64,000 nt of DNA from Thalassobius vesicularis (GTDB lineage: Bacteria > Pseudomonadota > Alphaproteobacteria > Rhodobacterales > Rhodobacteraceae): assembly GCF_004799325.1 (NCBI RefSeq), contig NZ_SSMD01000007.1, positions 1-64,000 on the forward strand, read 5' to 3'. Positions 25,489 through 34,228 of the stretch are shown here, piece by piece. How positions within the stretch are numbered: position 1 is the first letter of the stretch; the number at the start of each line of letters is the position of its first letter. The notes under the pieces were generated by a model. That model was not told the DNA's origin. It saw nothing but the letters and a program-made list of their open reading frames with translations, and did no database searches. The position numbers were made by a program, and so were the translations under genes.

Positions 25489-28400
25489 ATGGCCTTTTTT
25501 AACCTTGTTCGATCTAGAGCCGAAAACAAAAGGCCCCTGTTGGAGCAATGCCTTTCTGTTGATCTCGAGATAAATCCCAAAACCTCAGAAATCTTTGATC
25601 TGGCAGCCGTGAGGATCGGGGACGGGCCTGCTATTGTTTCTGCGAAAGGAAAGTTGTCAAAGTCGCTCGATCAGCTCGAAAAGGCGCTCGGCAAAACGCC
25701 TCACGTGATTGGTCACAACATTCTGCGCCATGATATCGAGCACCTTTTGGCAGCGCGCCCGCGGCTGGCGGCGAAAATGGCCGCGCCCATTGATACTTTG
25801 TGGCTCAATCCTCTAGCCTTTCCGCGCAATCCCTACCACCACCTTGTCAAACATTACCATGACGGGCGCCTGCAGGCTGGGCATGTGAATGACCCTGAGC
25901 TTGATGCACGACTTGTGTTTCAGGTTCTGGAGAACCAGAACAAGGCACTGACGGAGCTGAATGCAGCCTCGCCGGAAACGCTGCTTGCGTATCATTATCT
26001 CGCAACCAGAACCGATCGTGCGGATGGGTTCGACGCTGTATTCACCCACATCCGGAAAGCGCCGAAACCCGAGCGCGCCGACGCGCTGGCTGCGATCAAA
26101 AGGCTCCTCGAAGGTCAGTCTTGTGGCGCTCAGGTCGCTCCGACGCTTGCTCAGCTGTCAGATCCTCGGATGGGTTGGCCGCTGGCCTATGCGTTGGCCT
26201 GGATTTCGGTGTCCGGGGGCGAGTCCGTGATGCCGCCGTGGGTCCGTGCGTCTTTCCCAGAGGCGGCAATGATGGTGCGCGATTTGCGGGACACGAACTG
26301 TGGCGATCCCAGCTGCACCTGGTGCGCTGCGATGAACAACCCGGTGGGGGCGCTAAAGCGGTGGTTCGGGTTCGAAGGGTTCCGCCCTCAGCCCGTGGAC
26401 AACGATGGCAACCCTTTGCAAGAGGTCATCGTGGCCAAAGCCATGGGGCACGCAGATGTGCTGGGCATCCTGCCGACGGGTACGGGTAAGTCCGTCTGCT
26501 ATCAGGTTCCGGCGCTGAGCCTTTATGACAAGACCGGAGCGCTTACCGTGGTGATTTCTCCTCTGGTGGCGCTGATGGCCGACCAGGTCCAAGGGATGGA
26601 GCGTGTAGGTATTTCGTCGGCCGTCACTATCAACGGAATGCTCTCGATGCCAGAGCGGCAAGAGGCTTTGAACCGGGTTCGATTGGGGCAAGCGGCCATC
26701 TTGCTGATCTCGCCCGAGCAATTGCGCAGCGTCTCTGTCCGGTCTGTGCTTGCCCAGCGCGAAGTTGGGCTATGGGTGCTGGACGAGGCACATTGCGTCT
26801 CGAAATGGGGGCACGACTTCCGGCCGGACTATCGTTACATCGGGCGGTTCATTCGCGAGTTCTCCGGGGCTGCCAAACCCGCGCCAGTTATGTGTTTGAC
26901 AGCCACGGCAAAGCCCGAAGTCGTGCAGGATATAACACAACATTTTCGCGACCGCCTTGGTGTAGAACTAGGCCTGTTCGACGGTGGTGCGACGCGAACC
27001 AACCTGACCTTTACTGTCCGTCCGACTGGTAGGAAAAGCAAACTTGGCGACATCCTGACGGCGATCAATGAGTTTCTTCCCGCCGATGATACCTCTGGGG
27101 CGGTGATCTACTGCGCCACCCGAAAGGAAACCGAGCGGGTAGGGGCCTTCCTGAAGCAACAAGGGCTGGCGGCTGAGCATTTTCACGCAGGTATGACGGC
27201 TGACGACAAACACATCGTTCAGGAACGCTTTCGCGTCGGGGAACTACGGGTGATTACTGCCACCAACGCCTTTGGGATGGGTATTGACAAGCCGGATATC
27301 CGTCTGGTTGTTCACGCAGACATTCCCGGCTCGCTCGAGAACTACCTGCAAGAGGCAGGGCGGGCGGGACGCGACCGTGCCCCGGCTGATTGCGTGCTGC
27401 TTTATCATTCCGACGACGTTGAGCGGCAGTTCACCCTTTCCGCCCGCTCGCGCCTAGATCGTCATGAAATCGGTGCCATTCTCAAGGCGCTCCGCCGCAT
27501 GGACGAGCACACGCGCAACAGCGGCAAGGTGGTCGCAACTCCGGGCGAAATCGTACGTGAGGAAAAAGACCGGGAGTTCGTGCGCGACAGTGCCACTGAC
27601 GACACCCGTGTTAAAACCGCTGTCTCCTGGCTGGAGGAAGCAGCGCTGCTTTCGCGCGAGGAAAACCGAGTGCAGGTCTTCCCCTCGTCCCTGCTGGTGC
27701 GGACAATCGCCGAAGCCGAAGCGCGTTTGAAAGGCGCCGACATCACGCAGGCTCGGCGGGATAAGCTTTTGACCATCGTGCGCCATGTGATGAGCACGCC
27801 CCCCGATCAGGGCATTTCCACAGACGAACTAACCGGCATCAGCGGGCTGTCGCATCGCGAACTGATCAAAGCCATGGCGGACCTTGAAACGCTTGGGATC
27901 GCGCAGAACGACATCGCCATCACGGTTTCGGTGCACATTGGCGTCGAAAACCAGTCGCGCGATCGCATGGTCCGCGCCATGCATCTGGAAAAGGCGCTGA
28001 TTGCACGGATGCGAGAGCTGGCCCCCGATACCGGTGTTGGCGACGCGTCGCCGCTCGATCTGTCAGCGGCCAGTCAGATCCTGCGCGATGAGGGACACCC
28101 GGACGCCATTCCCCACTTGATTGACCGTCTGCTGCGCAGCATCGAGAGGGACGGGCGCGACAGCGATGGTGGCCAGGGCAACATCCGCTTGCGCAAACTG
28201 TCCAGCAAGACGCTCGAAGTGGTGCTGCAGCGGTCTTGGCGGGTCGTTGAGCAGACAGCCGCCGTGCGCTGGGCGGCTGCTGAAAAATTGCTGAATTTCC
28301 TGATCCAGAACGCTCCCGCAGGCGCAAGGGGCAAAGACATTCAAGTCGAAACGACCATTGGCGATCTGCTGGCCGAGATCAGCGGCGATGCGGTCATCAA

Positions 28401-28761
28401 AACCTCTGGCGTCAAGGACATGACCAAGCTCATGGAGCGCGCGCTTCTGTGGCTTCACGAGCAGCAGGTCGTGACCCTTGGGAAAGGGCTGACGGTGTTC
28501 CGTTCAGCCATGACGATTTTTCTAAAACCCAGTCGCGCGACGTTCACCAGGAAAGACTTCCTGCCGCTCGAGGAGCATTACCGCGAACAAACGCTTCAGA
28601 CCCACGTAATGGCCGCTTACGCCGAAAAGGGGTTAGACCAGATCGCAGAAGCCGAACGTCTGTCTGAGGACTATTTCGCACTCGATCAGGAGCGGTTCTT
28701 GCGGCGCTGGATGCCCGGGCGAGGGGTCGAAGTCCGCCGTCAGACCACCGGCAAGGCCTAG
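25489..28761 (+). CDS. DEDD exonuclease-RecQ helicase, N-terminal part of a split exonuclease-RecQ-UvrD protein
   Basis: 1090 aa. Residues 20-200 resemble a DnaQ-type 3'-5' exonuclease (SVDLEI with the D-x-E pair; GHNILRHDIEHL; NDPELDARLVF). Residues about 320-760 are a RecQ-type superfamily 2 helicase: ILPTGTGKSVCYQVPAL, DEAHCVSKWGHDFRP, ATNAFGMGIDKPDIR and LQEAGRAGRDR. The ATG at 25489 is used; a TTG at 25429 only adds unlikely residues. The frame ends at TAG 28759-28761, but the same frame continues open for 617 further codons encoding a UvrD-type helicase. The normal product is therefore probably one ~1708-aa protein. A role in DNA repair or defence is inferred from neighbourhood. Confidence 0.85.
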   Translation: MAFFNLVRSRAENKRPLLEQCLSVDLEINPKTSEIFDLAAVRIGDGPAIVSAKGKLSKSLDQLEKALGKTPHVIGHNILRHDIEHLLAARPRLAAKMAAPIDTLWLNPLAFPRNPYHHLVKHYHDGRLQAGHVNDPELDARLVFQVLENQNKALTELNAASPETLLAYHYLATRTDRADGFDAVFTHIRKAPKPERADALAAIKRLLEGQSCGAQVAPTLAQLSDPRMGWPLAYALAWISVSGGESVMPPWVRASFPEAAMMVRDLRDTNCGDPSCTWCAAMNNPVGALKRWFGFEGFRPQPVDNDGNPLQEVIVAKAMGHADVLGILPTGTGKSVCYQVPALSLYDKTGALTVVISPLVALMADQVQGMERVGISSAVTINGMLSMPERQEALNRVRLGQAAILLISPEQLRSVSVRSVLAQREVGLWVLDEAHCVSKWGHDFRPDYRYIGRFIREFSGAAKPAPVMCLTATAKPEVVQDITQHFRDRLGVELGLFDGGATRTNLTFTVRPTGRKSKLGDILTAINEFLPADDTSGAVIYCATRKETERVGAFLKQQGLAAEHFHAGMTADDKHIVQERFRVGELRVITATNAFGMGIDKPDIRLVVHADIPGSLENYLQEAGRAGRDRAPADCVLLYHSDDVERQFTLSARSRLDRHEIGAILKALRRMDEHTRNSGKVVATPGEIVREEKDREFVRDSATDDTRVKTAVSWLEEAALLSREENRVQVFPSSLLVRTIAEAEARLKGADITQARRDKLLTIVRHVMSTPPDQGISTDELTGISGLSHRELIKAMADLETLGIAQNDIAITVSVHIGVENQSRDRMVRAMHLEKALIARMRELAPDTGVGDASPLDLSAASQILRDEGHPDAIPHLIDRLLRSIERDGRDSDGGQGNIRLRKLSSKTLEVVLQRSWRVVEQTAAVRWAAAEKLLNFLIQNAPAGARGKDIQVETTIGDLLAEISGDAVIKTSGVKDMTKLMERALLWLHEQQVVTLGKGLTVFRSAMTIFLKPSRATFTRKDFLPLEEHYREQTLQTHVMAAYAEKGLDQIAEAERLSEDYFALDQERFLRRWMPGRGVEVRRQTTGKA

Positions 28762-28839
28762 AAGAAGATCGTCGAGGATCTGGGCAATCCGGTCCAGCAA
28801 GAAATTGTTGCCGATGATCGCGAAGAAACCAACGTCCTT

Positions 28840-30615
28840 GTGCTTGCCGGGCCGGGATCGGGAAAAACGCGGGTCTTGGTGCATCGCATCGCTTACCTCC
28901 TTCGGGTGAAGCGAGAGGATCCGCAAGGAATCCTCGTGCTGACCTACAACCGCCACGCCGCCGCTGAAATCCGCGCGCGCTTGCGCCATCTGGTCGGCGA
29001 AGAGGCGACACGCGTTACCGTTTCGACCTGTCATGCGCTGGCGATGCGGCTGGTCGGCGCCAGCTTTACCTGCGCCGCGTCCGAAGAACGTGATTTCGAC
29101 GGGATCGTCATGGAGGCAGTCCGCCAGATCAACGGCGACGGCCTGAGCCGCTCCGAGGCCGAGGCGCAGCGCGAGGCGCTTATTCAGGGGTATCGCTGGA
29201 TCCTGGTAGATGAATATCAGGACATCGGCCCCGAAGAATACGCGCTGATCGCTGCGGTCGCCGGGCGCTCGATGGACGACCCAGATCAACGGCTCAGCCT
29301 GTTTGCCGTCGGCGACGATGATCAGAACATCTACGCCTTTGCAGGGGCTTCAATATCCTTCATTCGCCAGTTCGAAGAAGACTACCGCGCCAAGCCGAAG
29401 TTCCTGGTTGAGAACTACCGCTCTACCCGGCACATCATCGATGCCTCCAATCAGGTCATTGAACCTGCGCAGGGACGTATGAAAGCCGGGCACGAAATCA
29501 CCGTCGACAAGTTACGCGGCCTTGATCCCGGTGGCGGGGCCATGGCGCAGTATGATCCTGTCGCCAAAGGGCGAGTGCAATTCCTCGATGGTCCGGATCA
29601 TGAGGTGGCGCAGGCAGTCATTGCGGTCGACGAGCTCGTGCGGATTTCGCGACTGGATCCGAATTTTACCTGGTCCCGTACCGCCATCATCTCTCGGGAT
29701 TGGCGGCGGCTGGGTGCCGTTCGGGCCTATGCCGAAAAACTCGTTCTGCCGGTCGAAATGGCGAACGAAAAGCTGCCTAGTGTCTGGCGCCTGCGCGAGA
29801 TGCAGCAGCTCATCGAGGGCCTGCGACAGCGTCCCGCTGCAATGTTGACGATCCAGGACATTCTAGATGTCCTCAACCGACAACCTTCAGGTCGCTGGGT
29901 GGACTTGCTTGCCGAAGGTATTGCGGATCTTGCGCGTGACCTAGGGAAAAAGACCATTCCTGTGCCCGACGCCATCGAGTGGTTGGCCGAATGGTCACAG
30001 GACGTCCGCCGAGCGCAAAGGGGCCTGTTGCTGCTGACCGCGCACCGCTCCAAAGGGCTCGAGTTCGATCACGTGGTGATCCTCAATGGCGGCTGGAAAG
30101 CCCTGTCCAAAGGTGAGGACGGCGAAGCCCCGCGCCGCCTCTTCTATGTTGCGATGACCCGCGCCCGCCGTAGCTTGTCTGTTGTCACCAGCGGGGAACA
30201 TGCCTTCGTCGTTGCGGACTCTGATAGCGAAATGCTGCGCAAGGTCGAGATGCCCGGGCGGATGGATCTGCCTCATCCCGATTGGTACCAGGTTCCCGAT
30301 ATGGCTACGGTGGACCTGTCCTATGCCGGCCGCCTCCCAGAAAGGCATCCATCCCATGCGGCCATTGCGGCATCAAAGATCGATGATCCCGTGACACTGG
30401 AACAGCGGGATGGGAAATGGCTGATCCTAGATCAATATCAACGGCCACTGGGCCGCATGGCTGGCAACTGGCGTCCGCCCGAAAATACTGCACTTCTGTC
30501 AGGTAAGGTCGGGGCCATCGTTCGCTGGCGGAAGACAGACAATGACGAACGCTTCCAGTCCTATATTAAACGGGATGAATGGGAGACTGTGCTGCCCGAA
30601 CTGGTGTTTCGATAA
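28840..30615 (+). CDS. UvrD/Rep-type helicase, C-terminal part of the split exonuclease-RecQ-UvrD protein
   Basis: Superfamily 1 helicase: LAGPGSGKTRVLVHRI, LVDEYQDIGPEEYALI, AVGDDDQNIYAFAGAS, ENYRSTRHI, LTAHRSKGLEFDHVVI and YVAMTRARRSL. The first usable start is a GTG at 28840, inside the Walker A beta-strand and without a good ribosome site. The essential Q-motif (NPVQQEIVADD) is encoded just upstream at about 28786-28820, between the amber codon and this GTG. As an independent gene it would be crippled. It reads as the natural continuation of the RecQ frame and would be functional only with readthrough or after correction of the stop. Confidence 0.75.
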   Translation: MLAGPGSGKTRVLVHRIAYLLRVKREDPQGILVLTYNRHAAAEIRARLRHLVGEEATRVTVSTCHALAMRLVGASFTCAASEERDFDGIVMEAVRQINGDGLSRSEAEAQREALIQGYRWILVDEYQDIGPEEYALIAAVAGRSMDDPDQRLSLFAVGDDDQNIYAFAGASISFIRQFEEDYRAKPKFLVENYRSTRHIIDASNQVIEPAQGRMKAGHEITVDKLRGLDPGGGAMAQYDPVAKGRVQFLDGPDHEVAQAVIAVDELVRISRLDPNFTWSRTAIISRDWRRLGAVRAYAEKLVLPVEMANEKLPSVWRLREMQQLIEGLRQRPAAMLTIQDILDVLNRQPSGRWVDLLAEGIADLARDLGKKTIPVPDAIEWLAEWSQDVRRAQRGLLLLTAHRSKGLEFDHVVILNGGWKALSKGEDGEAPRRLFYVAMTRARRSLSVVTSGEHAFVVADSDSEMLRKVEMPGRMDLPHPDWYQVPDMATVDLSYAGRLPERHPSHAAIAASKIDDPVTLEQRDGKWLILDQYQRPLGRMAGNWRPPENTALLSGKVGAIVRWRKTDNDERFQSYIKRDEWETVLPELVFR

Positions 30616-30724
30616 TATTAACGCGGCTGCGCTCAAAGCAGCTGCAATTTTCTGCCTCTGCCAAACAAACAGCCGTTGCGTTGAGTATAAGACCCCATGC
30701 ACCGTTGTCGCATTTGTCGCGTGA

Positions 30725-31054
30725 CTAGCAATCACTAGCTTTTTCACTCCTTTCCTGACGCCATTTTTCCCAACGTTTTCGTTGCGCTTCCGCAATTCGG
30801 GATCGCCCCGTTTGCGTTTTGGGACCGGTGCTTTTGCCTCCGTGCATCCGGCATCGAGAGTGGTCCTGCAGTGGTTTTACCTTGCATTCTGTGCCCTTGC
30901 GAGTTTTGGCGCCGCATACCGCTTTCTTCCTCTGCTGGCGTTGCAGGTAATGGGCGCGGCTTGCCTGGAACGCATTGAACAGCTTGGTGATCTCGTCTTG
31001 ATCCAACTGGTTCTCCTTGGGGGTGGTAGGCGACTTTTGGGATGTGCAAAGCAT
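30725..31054 (-). CDS. Small HGG...GPKT-motif protein of integrative elements
   Basis: 109 aa if the ATG at 31054 is used (the frame extends to a TTG at 31111). A basic C-terminal half contains Cys/His residues (CGAKTRKGTECKV, RCRMHGG) and the phrase HGGKSTGPKTQTGRSRI. This signature recurs in short proteins of phages, plasmids and genomic islands and probably binds nucleic acid through a metal. It shares orientation with the element's other genes and lies next to the iteron-like array. Precise function is unknown. Confidence 0.7.
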   Translation of the reverse strand: MLCTSQKSPTTPKENQLDQDEITKLFNAFQASRAHYLQRQQRKKAVCGAKTRKGTECKVKPLQDHSRCRMHGGKSTGPKTQTGRSRIAEAQRKRWEKWRQERSEKASDC

Positions 31055-31067
31055 CAGGGGCTGCCCC

Positions 31068-31127
31068 GCTAATGTTGCTAATTGCGCTAAACACGGAACA
31101 CCGGTTAGCAATTTTAGCGGAATTAGC
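31068..31127. repeat. Six-unit iteron-like inverted array with 9-bp phasing
   Basis: GCTAA occurs at 31068, 31077 and 31086, and its complement TTAGC at 31105, 31114 and 31123. Spacing is exactly 9 bp within each arm, and the arms face each other across a 14-bp centre. Such arrays serve as replication-initiator binding sites or as operators. It lies between the HGG/GPKT gene and the DUF3987-primase genes of the integrative element. Confidence 0.75.
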
Positions 31128-31230
31128 TGCTACCTTGGCTGCATTGGCGGCGGTCCGTATTTTGCCTTGGAGGCCGGATACGCACCGTCGCCAATTCTCA
31201 GTCCAGTCGCGGCTCTCACATTTGTTTGGA

Positions 31231-31260
31231 CTGGGCGCATACGAGCGCGTAGGCGCCCAG
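31231..31260. repeat. Inverted repeat downstream of the DUF3987 gene
   Basis: Perfect arms CTGGGCGC (31231-31238) and GCGCCCAG (31253-31260) with a 14-nt loop, 7 bp beyond the DUF3987 stop. There is no U-tract in the direction of that gene, so it may be an mRNA 3'-end stabiliser or a protein site, not a classic terminator. Confidence 0.4.
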
Positions 31261-31266
31261 AAAAAC

Positions 31267-32772
31267 CTAGAACTCCCCCCGTCGAACGATGCGATATGCT
31301 TCCTTGCGGGCGCGTCCGTCGATCACGGTACCTTCAGGCAGGCGGATCAACCAACCAGTGCTTTCCAGGATAGACAACAAGGGCGTCAAAGTCTTGCGAT
31401 CACGAACCGAATTTGGCCCCTCCTGCAAAATGTAGCCAGTGAATACTTCGTCGTATTTGGATTGGCTCTGAAGCCACAGACGCAGCTGTTCTGCAAGCTG
31501 GATCTGCTTGTCGATTTGCCCGTGCTGCGATAGGCGGCTTGCCTCTCCAAGATAGAAGTGCGCGAGGCGGATCGAGCACCGCATCGTTTCAACCGTCACA
31601 TGCGACGCGTTCGGGTCGGCCCACAACGTAAGAATACCGGCGATGCGTGCGGCTTGTTCCGCGGCCTTGCTGGCAAAGGAATGTACGTGTGCGTAGAGAT
31701 TTCCGGCGGCCTGACCTCGCTCTACTTTGTCATAGAAATCGTAGAGGCATTCACGTGCATCTTCGGACAAACAGAGCTTGCGAGGGCAAAGCTGTTTCTG
31801 ATGCTTGTCGGTGGGCATCGGTAATGCCAAAAGTTCAAAGACGCGGGTATTGAACGCTTTGACCTCTTCCTCGTATTGCGCCGAGTACCCACGCGCGGTG
31901 CGTGTGCCAATCGTGCTGGCCGGTGCGGCAATCAGACACCGCGCCAGAAACCCCTGTCCCGAAACCTCTGCGTCCCCCAGGAGGGGCCCAAGAACGACGG
32001 GTTGCGCCATCAGGTGGATGGACAAACGGCGTCCACAAACCCAGCTCGGTTCATCTCCGGCCCGCACGCGTTTCACGCCCGTTCCATCCCAATAAACAGA
32101 TAGTCCGGAAATGGTTTTCAGCTTGTTGTCTTTGTTCATGGCGTGGCCGCCAATCAGTCCTCCCGCCTCATCCGAGAGGAGACCCAGCGACAGGCGACCG
32201 AACTGAAACGCCTTGTACAGACCCTCCAGGGTTGGCTCTTGCACGGTCACAATTGGCAAGACCGGCGGCTGCGGTTCATCGCCCAGCGCGAGCAACGTCT
32301 TTTTGGCTGCGGCAGCAGTAACGGGATCCTCCCCGATTGCCGCTGCCAGCAATCGTTTCCGCTGCCCATTCCAAATTTCCTGGTTCAGTTTGAAGTCACT
32401 GATTTCCTTTTTGTAGGACTGCATCAACCACTTCTCGAAGTCAGCAACACCCTGCATCAGCAACCGATCACATGACGACTTGCGCTCACCGCTTTCGGCG
32501 ATGGTCAAGCAAAACAACGAGCAGGGAACGGATCCGCGCAATGTTTCCACGTCTGCCCAACCTTGGACGCACAACGCAGCGACAGCCAGCGCCGATTGCG
32601 CAGCAATAGCCACCGGTGCTTGGGTCATTTTCTGAACTGATGTGACCACTTGTTCGAGCGGGCCAAGCGCGTCTACCGGGTAGGCTTCCCCCACCGCTGT
32701 CGGCCGGACCAGCATTTGCGGTTCCTCAGCTTTAAACGGAATAATCGCATTCTTGATTTCGTTGGCGATCAT
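31267..32772 (-). CDS. DUF3987 (YfjI-like) domain protein, replication-associated
   Basis: 501 aa. The DUF3987 fold covers most of the protein (SLFCLTIAESGERKSS as a P-loop-like segment; VTVQEPTLEGLYKAF; LLSDEAGGLIGGHAMNKD). Such proteins are found beside primases in prophages, satellites and plasmids and are thought to act as helicase-like replication factors. The start overlaps the primase stop by 4 nt, so the two are co-translated. The GESGxGKS-type loop appears here as ESGERKSS. Confidence 0.88.
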   Translation of the reverse strand: MIANEIKNAIIPFKAEEPQMLVRPTAVGEAYPVDALGPLEQVVTSVQKMTQAPVAIAAQSALAVAALCVQGWADVETLRGSVPCSLFCLTIAESGERKSSCDRLLMQGVADFEKWLMQSYKKEISDFKLNQEIWNGQRKRLLAAAIGEDPVTAAAAKKTLLALGDEPQPPVLPIVTVQEPTLEGLYKAFQFGRLSLGLLSDEAGGLIGGHAMNKDNKLKTISGLSVYWDGTGVKRVRAGDEPSWVCGRRLSIHLMAQPVVLGPLLGDAEVSGQGFLARCLIAAPASTIGTRTARGYSAQYEEEVKAFNTRVFELLALPMPTDKHQKQLCPRKLCLSEDARECLYDFYDKVERGQAAGNLYAHVHSFASKAAEQAARIAGILTLWADPNASHVTVETMRCSIRLAHFYLGEASRLSQHGQIDKQIQLAEQLRLWLQSQSKYDEVFTGYILQEGPNSVRDRKTLTPLLSILESTGWLIRLPEGTVIDGRARKEAYRIVRRGEF

Positions 32773-33647
32773 TGCGCACCTCGCTTAGAGCAGAGCACAT
32801 CATTCCAATCTTTCCCGTTGGGCGCCGGCAGCATGCTAACCTTCCAGCCGAGCTGATCGGCGCGACGCGCCAATGCGAGGCCCGCGGTTTTCCCGGCGTG
32901 GTCCCCATCTGTCGCAACGATCAACTGGCGGGGACAATTCGGAAGTACCAATTGCGTCATCCCCGAGGTCGACAAAGCCGCCCAAACAGACAGGTTCTGC
33001 TCGGCGGCGATCGTGTACAACGACAATGCCGTTTCGATTCCTTCGGCAACCAGGATCCCTTCTCCCCCCTCCAAAAGATGGACCGCACCACCGGCGGCAC
33101 GGCCAAGCATTGCTTTCGTGGGGATCACAGCTGCTTTTGCGAGCCCATCCCTGGTCAGGAAAGTTCTGTGAATGCCAAATCCAGTTGCACAGTCGATTTT
33201 TGCGACCATCGCCGGTAGATCGCCCGACGTGGGGTGCTTGCAGCGGAAAAGGAACCGGATCGAAGTTGGCAGGTCGCAACAAATCCCCCGCTTCCGGAGG
33301 TAGATCTCCGCAAGGGAGCTTTGGATCGGCTGGCTGCGCCGCCAAATTGCTTCGGCAAATTTGGCCTTGCGAGCGTGCACGTCCGAATAGGTCTCAATGC
33401 GCTGGGCAATTTGGGACGTGAGGCGGAGATTGAGTTGTTCGTTGCTCAAGCTGGCGCGCATGATGCTACGAAAGCTACAGTTGCTTTTCTTGCAGTGCAG
33501 CAACAAATGGCCGTTCGAGCCTTGCCCAATGGTCAAGGCCGTTTGGTCCGCGCGTTTCTCCGGTTGGCAGACCGGGCAGGCTGCAGTCCCATAGGCTTGA
33601 TACCAGCGCCCTCCGAGAGTGAGGGTAAAGTGTTTTGCGTCGTGCAT
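32769..33647 (-). CDS. Toprim-domain primase-like protein
   Basis: 292 aa. The N-terminus has a zinc-binding primase-like segment (CPVCQPEKRADQTAL, then HCKKSNC). The C-terminal Toprim domain shows the conserved Glu in LVAEGIETALSL and the DxD-type acidic patch VATDGDHAGKTAG, as in phage and plasmid DNA primases. It probably makes primers for replication of the integrative element together with the DUF3987 protein. An inverted repeat (CCATAC-N10-GTATGG, 33661-33682) lies just upstream of its start. Confidence 0.88.
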   Translation of the reverse strand: MHDAKHFTLTLGGRWYQAYGTAACPVCQPEKRADQTALTIGQGSNGHLLLHCKKSNCSFRSIMRASLSNEQLNLRLTSQIAQRIETYSDVHARKAKFAEAIWRRSQPIQSSLAEIYLRKRGICCDLPTSIRFLFRCKHPTSGDLPAMVAKIDCATGFGIHRTFLTRDGLAKAAVIPTKAMLGRAAGGAVHLLEGGEGILVAEGIETALSLYTIAAEQNLSVWAALSTSGMTQLVLPNCPRQLIVATDGDHAGKTAGLALARRADQLGWKVSMLPAPNGKDWNDVLCSKRGAQ

Positions 33648-33660
33648 GGTTTAGTCATCT

Positions 33661-33682
33661 CCATACTGTTTGTTCGGTATGG
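33661..33682. promoter_or_regulatory. Inverted repeat upstream of the primase gene
   Basis: CCATAC (33661-33666) and GTATGG (33677-33682) with a 10-bp spacer, 14 bp ahead of the primase ATG. It is a possible AlpA or self-regulatory operator; evidence is position only. Confidence 0.35.
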
Positions 33683-33748
33683 ATCTTGAGCGGACCAGCG
33701 GCGGCTGTTGTTAAGCACGGGCATACCGTTGGACAAGCCGATACCGGT

Positions 33749-33897
33749 CGCCGTTTGAAACGGCGATTTGGCTGGGTGCTGAGCCCAGAAATCCAATCAA
33801 GATCGGGGTTTGGTGACTTGTGCCAATATGCGGGGCTGGCTACCTTGAAGTTGCGAGAAACAAGGCAGGAGCCCCGTCATGATTGACGGGGTTTTCT
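33749..33897 (+). ncRNA. Possible structured RNA ending in an intrinsic terminator
   Basis: A gene-free 250-bp gap holds, in plus orientation, hairpin CGCCGTT-TGA-AACGGCG (33749-33765), a second weaker stem around 33771-33788, and a strong final hairpin CCCCGTCA-TGAT-TGACGGGG (33872-33891) followed by TTTT. The order of stems ending in a T-tract is what a small RNA would show. No promoter was recognised, and the last hairpin could simply end transcripts from either side. Confidence 0.25.
33872..33896 (+). terminator. Strong hairpin with T-run next to alpA
   Basis: Perfect 8-bp stem CCCCGTCA/TGACGGGG with a 4-nt loop and TTTTC on the plus strand, 3 bp from the alpA stop. In the alpA direction (minus) the stem is present without a U-tract. 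Confidence 0.7.
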
Positions 33898-33898
33898 G

Positions 33899-34093
33899 TT
33901 ACTGCGTTGCGCGGTTGGCCTTGGCCTGTTCGATGACGTCCAAGATTTCCGACTGCGGCCAGCGGGACGACGCCCCCAGCTTGAGGGGCTTGGGAAGTTT
34001 CCCCAACTTGACGTGCCGCCACAGGGTGGGCTCAGAAATTGCAAGAATTTCAGCAGCTTCGCTCGCTTTCAAAAGAGGGTCGGTGAGGCTCAT
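33899..34093 (-). CDS. AlpA-family helix-turn-helix regulator/excisionase-like protein
   Basis: 64 aa, MerR/AlpA-type winged helix: LKASEAAEILAISEPTLWRH and GKLPKPLKLGASSRWPQSEI. Such proteins regulate or direct excision of P4-like elements. AAGGAA precedes the ATG. Its place between integrase and primase supports a role as the element's switch. Confidence 0.9.
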   Translation of the reverse strand: MSLTDPLLKASEAAEILAISEPTLWRHVKLGKLPKPLKLGASSRWPQSEILDVIEQAKANRATQ

Positions 34094-34139
34094 TCATATT
34101 CCTTTCCAAGGGTTGAACGTGCCTGACAGACTGTACGAG

Positions 34140-34177
34140 GGAATTCAGAACGCGAAGCGAAACTCATTTTGAATTCC
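34140..34177. repeat. Inverted repeat upstream of alpA
   Basis: GGAATTCA (34140-34147) and TGAATTCC (34170-34177), a perfect 8-bp match, with a further TTTTGAATTATTC echo at 34180-34192. It sits in the alpA promoter region and may bind AlpA or integrase. Confidence 0.4.
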
Positions 34178-34228
34178 GTTTTGAATTATTCTCGCCAAGA
34201 ATCCCCGACGCCATTTCTCACGGTTTCG

